Part shown: piece after piece, positions 6,484 to 13,502 of the stretch
Layout: each line of letters starts with the position of its first letter
How positions within the stretch are numbered: the stretch's first letter is position 1
Source: an uncultured Dorea sp.
Lineage (GTDB): Bacteria; Bacillota_A; Clostridia; Lachnospirales; Lachnospiraceae
Direction: 5' to 3'
DNA length: 16,928 nucleotides
Assembly: GCA_910579015.1 (NCBI GenBank)
Contig: CAJTRO010000065.1
Location: 1-16,928 of the forward strand
Notes under the pieces: model-generated
The model's input: only the letters and a program-made list of their open reading frames with translations
Database searches by the model: none
What the model was told of the DNA's origin: nothing
Program-made: the position numbers and the translations under genes

Positions 6484-7810
6484 ATCTGTCACTTCCTTTA
6501 CATGATTTCCTGTCTTCTGCCGCCGAAGCCGTCCCTGCGATACACCCGGTCGCCCATGCCCATTGCAGATTATATCCTCCACAGATACCGTCCACGTCCA
6601 GCAATTCACCGGCAATGTAAAGCCCCTTCACCCGCGTTGATTCCATCGTGCGCGGATCCATCTCATCTGTTCTCACGCCGCCCGCACAGACCTGCGCGTT
6701 CTCGAAACCATTCGTATCCTGTATCTGAAGGCATATTCTCTTGCACTGTACTGCAATCTTGTGTATCCCGTGCCCGTCTGCATCTGCAAGCCTCGTGTGC
6801 GTCTTCATTCCCGCAAGCCCAAGAATCAAGGGAACCAGCTTCTGGTTAAATATCCCCTCGAGGCACCCGCCTATCGTCAGGCCGGGCTGTCTCTTGGCCC
6901 TCTTTGCAAGCAAAAGAGATACCTCATCCTCTGTATATTCCGGAAGAAGATCGAGCACTGCCTCCACCCGCTTCTTCTGATAGAGCCCCAACGCAATATG
7001 CCGGCTGATCTGAAAGACCGGGATCCCGGAAATCCCGTATGCGGTGATCTGTACCTCCCCGGTATCCATTGCCGCCGGCACGCCGTCTACCAGCGCCGTA
7101 ACCTGCGCATCAGTACGTACACCAGAAGCTTTGGCAAAGGGATGATCCTTCACCTTAAGCTGTACCAGAGCCGGTACAACGGGCGCGATCCGGTGTCCGA
7201 AGGATTTCGCCAGCTGATAACCGCTCCCGTCGGAGCCGAGCGCAGGCGCCGCCTTCCCTCCACAGGCAAGGATCAGCCGGTCTGCCTTGAATTCTTTTCT
7301 GTCCTTTTTAACCGCCTGGCCTTTGTTCCTGCCTTTTGACGTTTTATCCTCTAACGTCTCTTCCACCCTGATGCAGAATTCTCTGCCGTTCCATACGGCC
7401 GACAGGACCTTCACGCTGCAAAAGACCTCCACCCCGAGCCGTTTCAGTTCCTGATTCATAAGACTGAGCACCGTGGAAGCCTGACCGGAGCGGGGATACA
7501 CATAGCCGCCCCGCGACTTCATCACAAGTCCCAGAGACTCAAAGAATCTAAGCGTATCCTCACAGCCAAACCGTTCTAACACTTCGCCTGCAAACCGGAT
7601 ATCTTCACCGTGATAACAGGACGCTGTACAGGAGCCGTCTATCTGACGGTTTGTCAGATTACAGCGTCCATTTCCCGTCGCCAGAAGCTTCCTGCCGATC
7701 TTCTCTTTCTGCTCCAGGATAAATACCTGCGCCTGTCTGTTGCTTCTCGCCGCCACGATCGCCGCCACAATGCCCGCGGCTCCCCCTCCGATAATTCCGA
7801 TTCTTCTCAT
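6449..7810 (-). CDS. HI0933/BaiN-family NAD(P)/FAD-dependent oxidoreductase
   Basis: A 453-residue flavoprotein of the HI0933 (PF03486) family. The dinucleotide-binding motif GGGAAG is at residues 8-13 and the family motif GRKLLATGNGRCNLTN follows near 38-53. ACGGKAAPALGSDGSGYQLA, GISGIPVFQISR and the C-terminal FAD segment GLYIAGELLDVDGICGGYNL are also typical. Relatives include BaiN of bile-acid-converting clostridia, but most members have no known substrate and no bile-acid genes are nearby. The protein is longer than the usual 410 or so residues; about 17 residues after ATGCIAGTASA run into the acetyltransferase gene and lack family features. It starts ten bases after the HEPN gene with no good ribosome binding site, so it probably depends on upstream translation. 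Confidence 0.9.
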   Translation of the reverse strand: MRRIGIIGGGAAGIVAAIVAARSNRQAQVFILEQKEKIGRKLLATGNGRCNLTNRQIDGSCTASCYHGEDIRFAGEVLERFGCEDTLRFFESLGLVMKSRGGYVYPRSGQASTVLSLMNQELKRLGVEVFCSVKVLSAVWNGREFCIRVEETLEDKTSKGRNKGQAVKKDRKEFKADRLILACGGKAAPALGSDGSGYQLAKSFGHRIAPVVPALVQLKVKDHPFAKASGVRTDAQVTALVDGVPAAMDTGEVQITAYGISGIPVFQISRHIALGLYQKKRVEAVLDLLPEYTEDEVSLLLAKRAKRQPGLTIGGCLEGIFNQKLVPLILGLAGMKTHTRLADADGHGIHKIAVQCKRICLQIQDTNGFENAQVCAGGVRTDEMDPRTMESTRVKGLYIAGELLDVDGICGGYNLQWAWATGCIAGTASAAEDRKSCKGSDRYDIGNRTPIST

Positions 7811-7819
7811 AACGCTTGT

Positions 7820-8344
7820 CTATTTTCCAATCTTCATCTTTTTCTTAAACATAATATAATAACAATTTAACTCAAAATCACTACAGTCTCTTTTTTCTTT
7901 TGGCAGACATTCAAGCAGTGATTCCTTCACAGCCGAATCCTCCAATTCTTTTCTTGGCTCATCCTGGATTCCGTTTATTTCAAAAAAAGCTTTTACTTCC
8001 TTCAATGCCACATCGAGTTTTCTTTTTTCCACAAGAAAATCCATATCATATCGTGTCTGAGCTTCCCACGCACTCAGCATTTCCGAATGATCGTCAACCC
8101 AGTCTGTAAGAATCAGGCTTGCCCCGTGATCAGATACCAGCTTCACTAATTTGGATATCTTATGCGTATTTGGAACCGTCACTCCCACGCATTCCAAAGC
8201 TCCCTTTATTATCTTTTCAACCGCCTGCTGCAAATGATATGCCGCATTATTCAGGATCATCTCATCGTTGTATGGATTCCTCCAGATCATCACCGCCGTC
8301 TCATAATCCATCTTTGCACTCCGGAATAATCTGACATCGCACAT
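7820..8344 (-). CDS. HEPN-domain protein paired with MNT nucleotidyltransferase
   Basis: A 174-residue protein with an N-terminal HEPN domain (PF05168-like): AAYHLQQAVEKIIKGALECV at about residues 34-53, THKISKLV at 60-67 and TRYDMDF at 97-103. HEPN proteins next to MNT nucleotidyltransferases are commonly RNase toxins or their relatives. The canonical Rx4-6H RNase motif is not seen: no Arg stands four to six residues before any of the four His. The toxin role is therefore doubtful, and a regulatory or substrate-binding role is possible. The last 60 or so residues are charged and not recognised. It starts 14 bp after the MNT stop with AGGGTGAG in front, and its DNA is AT-rich relative to the flanking genes. 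Confidence 0.82.
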   Translation of the reverse strand: MCDVRLFRSAKMDYETAVMIWRNPYNDEMILNNAAYHLQQAVEKIIKGALECVGVTVPNTHKISKLVKLVSDHGASLILTDWVDDHSEMLSAWEAQTRYDMDFLVEKRKLDVALKEVKAFFEINGIQDEPRKELEDSAVKESLLECLPKEKRDCSDFELNCYYIMFKKKMKIGK

Positions 8345-8358
8345 TTTCTCACCCTTTC

Positions 8359-8703
8359 TTACCGTTCGAACAACAACAAACCTGTCCTCTCAATTTCGTT
8401 ATACAACTTATTGCCGGGAGACAGATTCGTGACAATATCTACTTCACAGTCTAACTCAGGAATATATTCCAGCTTTTTCCCGGTATCGAATTTTTCTATA
8501 TATAAATCAATGTCGCTGGCACTGCTGCATCGAAATTCCAGAGAACTCCCAAACAGTACCACTCTTCGGATATTCTGATCTTTCGCGAATTCATGGAGCA
8601 GTTTCTCAACCCTTTTCTGCATCAACGGATGCACCCGGTTCGCGTCACGAAAGGCAACTCCCTCCATAACAGGAAAATCCCACATATCACATATCTGCCT
8701 CAT
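8359..8703 (-). CDS. MNT-type nucleotidyltransferase (HEPN partner)
   Basis: A 114-residue minimal nucleotidyltransferase of the pol-beta superfamily. The active-site pattern GSx10DxD is complete: Gly52-Ser53 and Asp64/Asp66 in SDIDLYIE, with the third acidic residue at Asp89 (CEVDIVT). In the MntA/HepT type of toxin-antitoxin pair, the MNT protein inactivates the HEPN toxin by adding AMP groups to a tyrosine, and its catalytic residues are intact here. The ATG at 8703 overlaps the stop of the PLP-enzyme gene as ATGA, and AAGGTG lies nine bases upstream, so its translation is coupled to a housekeeping gene. The first 25 or so residues are longer than in minimal MNT proteins, so a downstream start is possible. 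Confidence 0.87.
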   Translation of the reverse strand: MRQICDMWDFPVMEGVAFRDANRVHPLMQKRVEKLLHEFAKDQNIRRVVLFGSSLEFRCSSASDIDLYIEKFDTGKKLEYIPELDCEVDIVTNLSPGNKLYNEIERTGLLLFER

Positions 8704-10004
8704 AAACTGGTCACACCTTCCCGCACCAGATACTCAAGGGACATCAGGATTCCAAGTCTCGCATGAGGCCATGTAAGCCCTCCCTGGAAATACACGGCAT
8801 AAGGAGGCTTGATCGGCCCGTCGGCGCTCAACTCAATAGACGATCCCTGTACGAATGCTCCCGCCGCCATGATCACGTCACTGTCATAGCCCGGCATAGC
8901 CCACGGAATCGGCGTCACAAAGGAGTCCACCGGCGCCGCCGCCTGGATCCCTTTGCAGAATGCGATCACACCCTCCGGCTTCCCGAACGTCACCGCCTGG
9001 ATGATATCATGCCTGCTCTCGGCACGGTCAGGCACCACCTGATACCCAAGCTCCTCATAGATATTTGCCGCAAAAACGGCGCCCTTCAACGCGCTTGCCG
9101 TCACCGTCGGCGCAAGAAACAGTCCCTGATAGAACGAGGACATCACACCAAGGGAAGCGCCCACTTCCTTCCCAAGTCCCGGAGAAGTCAGACGATACCC
9201 GCAAGCGTCAATCAGCTCCTTTCTGCCTGCAATATAACCGCCGATCGGCGCAAGCCCTCCACCCGGATTCTTGATAAGGGAACCGACCACCAGATCCGCC
9301 CCCACGTCGCTTGGTTCGATGGTCTCCACGAACTCGCCGTAACAGTTATCCACCATGCAGATGAGGTCCGGCCGGATACTTTTGACAAAATGAATCAGCT
9401 CGCCGATCTGTTTCACCGAGAAGCTCGGCCTTGTCTGGTATCCTTTGGATCTCTGGATGGTCACCATCTTTGTCTTCTCATGGATTGCTTTACGTATATT
9501 TTCATAATCGAAGGTCCCATCCCCAAGAAGCTCGACCTGGGAATAAGAAATGCCGTATTCCGCAAGCGAACCCTTAGACGGACGGATTCCGATGACCTCC
9601 TCCAATGTATCGTAAGGTTTCCCTACAGGCGATAACAATTCGTCACCGGGCCTTAAATTCGCGCTCAGGGCAAGCGCAAGCGCATGAGTTCCGCAGGTGA
9701 TCTGCGGACGCACCAGCGCGCTTTCTGTATGAAACACGGATGCATACACGTCTTCCAGGGTATCCCGCCCCGCATCATTATAGCCATAACCGCTTGCATA
9801 GTGGAAACAGCCTTCACTGACCTGATTCTTCTGCATGGCATGGATCACCTTCAGCTGGTTATACTCCGCCGTTTCATCAATGGACGCAAACCGCTCCTTA
9901 AGCCTTTCCTCCATCCTCCTGCCGAATTCCAGGACTTCCCTTCGGATTCCCAGCTCTTCATATAATGAAGCCACATTCTCATTATGATCTGTCTCGTTTG
10001 GCAT
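8700..10004 (-). CDS. PLP enzyme, methionine gamma-lyase/aluminium-resistance family
   Basis: A 434-residue fold-type I pyridoxal-phosphate enzyme of PF06838, variously named aluminium resistance protein, YnbB or methionine gamma-lyase family protein. Likely C-S lyase chemistry is inferred from the family; the physiological substrate is not known. The cofactor lysine is Lys245 in GSLIKNPGGG, with Asp219 in MVDNCYGEF for the pyridine nitrogen. CFHYASGYGYNDAGRDTLE and RPQITCGTHALALAL are strongly conserved family segments. The ATG at 10004 has AAAGGGAA eight bases upstream. It lies 39 bp after the small protein gene and overlaps the MNT gene by four bases. In Firmicutes this gene often follows miaA, which fits the order here. 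Confidence 0.92.
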   Translation of the reverse strand: MPNETDHNENVASLYEELGIRREVLEFGRRMEERLKERFASIDETAEYNQLKVIHAMQKNQVSEGCFHYASGYGYNDAGRDTLEDVYASVFHTESALVRPQITCGTHALALALSANLRPGDELLSPVGKPYDTLEEVIGIRPSKGSLAEYGISYSQVELLGDGTFDYENIRKAIHEKTKMVTIQRSKGYQTRPSFSVKQIGELIHFVKSIRPDLICMVDNCYGEFVETIEPSDVGADLVVGSLIKNPGGGLAPIGGYIAGRKELIDACGYRLTSPGLGKEVGASLGVMSSFYQGLFLAPTVTASALKGAVFAANIYEELGYQVVPDRAESRHDIIQAVTFGKPEGVIAFCKGIQAAAPVDSFVTPIPWAMPGYDSDVIMAAGAFVQGSSIELSADGPIKPPYAVYFQGGLTWPHARLGILMSLEYLVREGVTSL

Positions 10005-10043
10005 AAAAATTCCCTTTCTGTCTCTCTGTTTTAATACGCCGGC

Positions 10044-10334
10044 CTACAGCCAGGAATCCAGTATCTTCGTCCTGACTATCGCACACTTGGCGTCAAATTC
10101 AGGATTGAGCGGCTCAATCTGCATGATCACCTCTGCCGCCTCCTTATACTTCTTCATATCATAAAGCAACGATGCACGGTTCAGTTCAAAGAGAGACTCC
10201 TCTCCCTGATTCCGGATCAGCGGCTTTAGGTTCATCAATTCCCTGTAGGTCGCCTCCGTATTATGTGAATGAGAGTAGACCTTCAACAGCGTATTCATTT
10301 TCTTAATAAATTTGCTTGTAAATAATCTTCTCAC
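10044..10334 (-). CDS. Small helical protein, possibly TPR-like, unknown function
   Basis: A 96-residue protein of unknown function. The segment EESLFELNRASLLYDMKKYKEAAEVIMQI, broken here by residue spacing typical of helix pairs, resembles one tetratricopeptide-like repeat, so a protein-binding role is a guess. The GTG at 10334 is chosen because AAGGGGAAG lies six bases upstream and the gene then sits 25 bp behind miaA. A TTG at 10376 would overlap miaA and an ATG at 10298 has no site. Its conserved place between miaA and the PLP enzyme suggests a real gene, not a chance frame. Confidence 0.65.
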   Translation of the reverse strand: MRRLFTSKFIKKMNTLLKVYSHSHNTEATYRELMNLKPLIRNQGEESLFELNRASLLYDMKKYKEAAEVIMQIEPLNPEFDAKCAIVRTKILDSWL

Positions 10335-10359
10335 CGTAATCTTCCCCTTATCTTCTGTT

Positions 10360-11325
10360 TCACCGCGTATCCTCAAGGATTCTCGTGCGGATATGCCTCA
10401 ACATCTCCTCAAGGATCCGCTCCTCATTATACCCATACTCCTCTTTATTCATCCAGATCACCTCTTTCTCCCTCTTAAACCAGGTAATCTGTCTCTTCGC
10501 AAAATGTCTGGTATCCCGCTTCAAAGTATAGACAGCCTCGTCAAGGCTCATTTCCCCGCAAAGATACGCCAGGATTTCCTTATATCCAAGTCCCTGCATG
10601 GATACCATCTGCCTTGTACATCCCATTTCCCTAAGGGCCTTCACCTCATCTGCCAGACCATCCTCTAACATCTTATCAACGCGCCTGTCGATACGGCGGT
10701 AGAGCTTCTTACGGTCATCGTTTAATACAAAATATACGAACCTGTACGGAGACTCTCTCTGCCGTTCTCTCTCGTTATGCTCTGAGATCGGCTGTCCCGT
10801 CTGGTGATAAAATTCAAGCGCGCGGATCACGCGCTTCACATTATGCGCGTGGATCTGCACTGCGGCTTTCGGATCGACCTCCTTTAACCGGTCGTGAAGA
10901 CGCTCCCCTCCCAGTGTACGGGCTTCCTCTTCAAGCGACCTCCGATAAGAATCATCTCCGTCATTTTCCGAGAAGTCGATATCATAGAGAAGCGCCTGGA
11001 TATAAAAACCCGTACCGCCAACGACGATCGGGATATGCCCTCGGGCATAGATCTTCTCAAGAGCGGCCTTCGCCATCTGCTGAAAGCGCACCACATGGAA
11101 TTCTTCCCACGGTTCTAACTCATCGACCAGATAATGAGGGATTCCTTCCATTTCTTCCGGCCGGATCTTGGCCGAACCGATATCCATATGCCGATAGACC
11201 TGCATGGAATCCGCGGAAATAATCTCTCCGCCAATCTCCTTTGCAAGCCCGATGGATGCTTTCGTCTTCCCGACGGCAGTAGGTCCTGTCAGGACTACTA
11301 ATGGTTTCTTCTTGAATTGATCCAT
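10360..11325 (-). CDS. miaA: tRNA dimethylallyltransferase
   Basis: MiaA transfers the dimethylallyl group from DMAPP to N6 of adenine 37 in tRNAs that read UNN codons, making i6A and improving codon reading. The 321-residue protein has the usual length. The P-loop TGPTAVGKT is at residues 13-21, the catalytic DSMQVYRHMDIGSAKI begins at Asp39, and VVGGTGFYIQALLY and HNVKRVIRALE are also family marks. The ATG at 11325 follows the mutL stop by two bases. The mutS-mutL-miaA order is common in Firmicutes. No lesions are seen. Confidence 0.97.
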   Translation of the reverse strand: MDQFKKKPLVVLTGPTAVGKTKASIGLAKEIGGEIISADSMQVYRHMDIGSAKIRPEEMEGIPHYLVDELEPWEEFHVVRFQQMAKAALEKIYARGHIPIVVGGTGFYIQALLYDIDFSENDGDDSYRRSLEEEARTLGGERLHDRLKEVDPKAAVQIHAHNVKRVIRALEFYHQTGQPISEHNERERQRESPYRFVYFVLNDDRKKLYRRIDRRVDKMLEDGLADEVKALREMGCTRQMVSMQGLGYKEILAYLCGEMSLDEAVYTLKRDTRHFAKRQITWFKREKEVIWMNKEEYGYNEERILEEMLRHIRTRILEDTR

Positions 11326-11327
11326 GT

Positions 11328-13499
11328 TTATACAATCCTCTTAAATTTCTTTTCCAGTTCCCGCCGGCTCATTGCAATGATCGTCGGCCTCCCATGCGGA
11401 CAGTGGTAAGGGTTCTCAAGGGTGAGAAGCTCGCCGATCAGCGCGTCGACCTCGGCGGCAGACAGCTTCATATTCCCCTTTACCGCCGCTTTGCAGGACA
11501 TGGACGCCACCTTCTCGTCGATTAATTCCGGCGCCAGGTTCCGGCTGACCTCCTCTGACAGTCCGTCCAGCATCTGCAAAAGCAATTCCTTCCTTGCAAT
11601 ACTGAACAGATTATCCGGAACCGCCCTGACCGCAACAGATTCCTGTCCGAATTCCTCGAATTCAAACCCGATCCGCGTAAACTGGTCCATATACTGATTC
11701 AGAAGCTCCGCCTCCTGCATACTCAAATTCAGGATGATCGGCGGACTGATCATCTGAGAGGTAAATTCCCTCGTCTTCATGCTCTTTAATGTACGTTCGT
11801 ATAAGATTCTTTCATGAGCCGCATGTTGGTCGATAATGTAGAGATTGTCACGAAATTCCACCAGCCAGTAAGTATCGAAGACCTGCCCGATCAGGTGGTA
11901 TTCATTCTTCGCCTCTCTTGTCAGTAACTTCTCCTCAAACAGATCCAGCTGTTTCGGCTCTTTTTTGGCATACTCTACGGTCTCACGGATACGGTCCGCC
12001 TGGAGCTTAGGCTTATAGATCCCGCCTTTCTCCGGCACCTCCGCCGACGAGCGCTGACTGTGGTACGCCTCCACGCGCTCCTTCATCTTCTCCATGAAAT
12101 AATCCAGATCCCGCTCTGCCGCAGGAGGCAGCGGCGCTTTTTCTTTCGCTTTTGCAGTTCTCTCGCTGACTGCGCTATCATCCAAACCCGCACCGCTCTC
12201 CAAACCTGCACTGTTATCCAAACCCGCACTTCTTTTTAAATCTGCACTTCTGTTCAAACCCGCATTTCTGTCCAAATCTCCACTTCTGTCCAGACCTGCA
12301 CTTCTTTCCAAACCCACACGTATACTTTCCGCCTGCCGGCTGTTGCCGGACGATGGCGGTAAAGCCGTCCTGTCCGGCGTGTGCCTTCTGCTGTCAGCGC
12401 CGGACGCCCTGGATATACGCTCAAGCCCCTCGAAGGGCAGTCCTTTATCACCAGGACCGTCTGTGGCAGACACCGCAGGCGCAAGCTCTACATGAGGGAT
12501 CAGTTCCTCTGCGTGCAGTCCCTGATTTACCGCCTCATATACCCGGTTATAGACCTCCTGCTGATTATGGAACCGAAGCTCCATCTTCGCCGGATGTACG
12601 TTGACGTCCACATTTTCCCCGTCAATCTCCATATGCAGTACCACAAAAGGATACTTGTGCTGCATGGAAAAATCCTTATACGCATCTTCAATGGCCTTAG
12701 ATACAATAGGATTCTTCACATAACGTCCATTGATAAAATAATTCTCAAAATTCCGGTTTCCTCTTGAGATTACAGGTTTCCCAAGGAAGCCCGTGATCTT
12801 GATCCCCGTATCTTCTGTCGAAGCATTCACCTTAAGCAGATTCGAAGCAATATCCCGCCCATAGACATGATAGATCACATCCCGAAGCTTCCCATTGCCC
12901 GAGCTGTGCAGCCTCGACTGCCCGTTATTGATAAACTGAAAGGAGATCTCCGGATGGGACAGGGCAAGTCTCGTCATCAGGTCTCCCACATGGCTTGCCT
13001 CCGTCATGGGCGTCTTTAGGAACTTCCGTCTGGCAGGTACATTATAGAACAATTGCTGGATCAGGAACGTAGTCCCGTCCCTTGCCCCCGTATCCTCCAG
13101 ATCCACTTCCTTCCCGCCGTTGATCCGGTATCTGGTCCCAAAGGTCTGTTCCTTCGTCTTCGTGATCAGTTCCACCTGGGAGACCGCCGCGATACTCGAC
13201 AATGCCTCGCCCCTGAAGCCCAGCGAACCGATATGCACCAGATCGTCCACCGACCGGATCTTACTGGTAGAATGGCGCAGGAATGCATTCGGAACCTCTT
13301 CCTTCTCAATCCCGCATCCATTATCCGCAATCCGTATCAGCGACGTTCCGCCCTCCTGGATCTCGACCACGACCGCCGTCGCACCCGCGTCAATGGCATT
13401 CTCCACCAATTCTTTAACTACGGACGCCGGCCGCTCGATCACCTCTCCGGCCGCAATCTTATCTATTGTAACGGTATCTAAGACCTGTATCTTATTCAT
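11328..13499 (-). CDS. mutL: DNA mismatch repair protein MutL (endonuclease type)
   Basis: A 723-residue MutL, which couples MutS mismatch recognition to strand removal. The GHKL ATPase comes first: ELVENAIDAGA (catalytic Glu30, Asn34), DNGCGI, RHSTSKI and GFRGEALSSIAAVS, ending near 330. The C-terminal domain carries the nicking endonuclease motif DQHAAHERILYE from Asp557, the Cys669 segment SCKAAVKGN and CPHGRP at 700, so this MutL should cut DNA, as expected where no MutH exists. The linker between them is unusual: residues 395-448 are nine tandem six-residue units. The longer linker is the reason for the length above the usual 600-660. The gene starts three bases behind mutS. Confidence 0.97.
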   Translation of the reverse strand: MNKIQVLDTVTIDKIAAGEVIERPASVVKELVENAIDAGATAVVVEIQEGGTSLIRIADNGCGIEKEEVPNAFLRHSTSKIRSVDDLVHIGSLGFRGEALSSIAAVSQVELITKTKEQTFGTRYRINGGKEVDLEDTGARDGTTFLIQQLFYNVPARRKFLKTPMTEASHVGDLMTRLALSHPEISFQFINNGQSRLHSSGNGKLRDVIYHVYGRDIASNLLKVNASTEDTGIKITGFLGKPVISRGNRNFENYFINGRYVKNPIVSKAIEDAYKDFSMQHKYPFVVLHMEIDGENVDVNVHPAKMELRFHNQQEVYNRVYEAVNQGLHAEELIPHVELAPAVSATDGPGDKGLPFEGLERISRASGADSRRHTPDRTALPPSSGNSRQAESIRVGLERSAGLDRSGDLDRNAGLNRSADLKRSAGLDNSAGLESGAGLDDSAVSERTAKAKEKAPLPPAAERDLDYFMEKMKERVEAYHSQRSSAEVPEKGGIYKPKLQADRIRETVEYAKKEPKQLDLFEEKLLTREAKNEYHLIGQVFDTYWLVEFRDNLYIIDQHAAHERILYERTLKSMKTREFTSQMISPPIILNLSMQEAELLNQYMDQFTRIGFEFEEFGQESVAVRAVPDNLFSIARKELLLQMLDGLSEEVSRNLAPELIDEKVASMSCKAAVKGNMKLSAAEVDALIGELLTLENPYHCPHGRPTIIAMSRRELEKKFKRIV
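12156..12317 (-). repeat. 18-bp tandem repeat inside the mutL linker
   Basis: Nine units of 18 bp encode six-residue repeats close to AGLDRS: VGLERS, AGLDRS, GDLDRN, AGLNRS, ADLKRS, AGLDNS, AGLESG, AGLDDS and AVSERT. The DNA units are diverged but in register with codons, so changes in copy number keep the frame. The middle seven are most alike. Confidence 0.88.
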
Positions 13500-13502
13500 C
13501 CC

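Noticed and set aside
6449..7810. Bile-acid 7-dehydroxylation function through BaiN
   Set aside because: The family match is real, but no other bai gene is in the window and most HI0933-type proteins have unrelated or unknown roles.
8363..8373. GTTCGAAC palindrome as a possible LexA or other operator
   Set aside because: It is inside the last codons of the MNT gene, has no promoter near it and does not fit the spacing of known SOS boxes in Firmicutes.
12156..12317. Regular repeats that might be a CRISPR array
   Set aside because: There are no unique spacers; the 18-bp units are directly adjacent, in codon register and translate as part of MutL.
12353..12767. Plus-strand open frames across mutL, and similar ones across mutS and miaA
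   Set aside because: They are antisense shadows of strongly conserved genes and have no recognisable domains or start signals.
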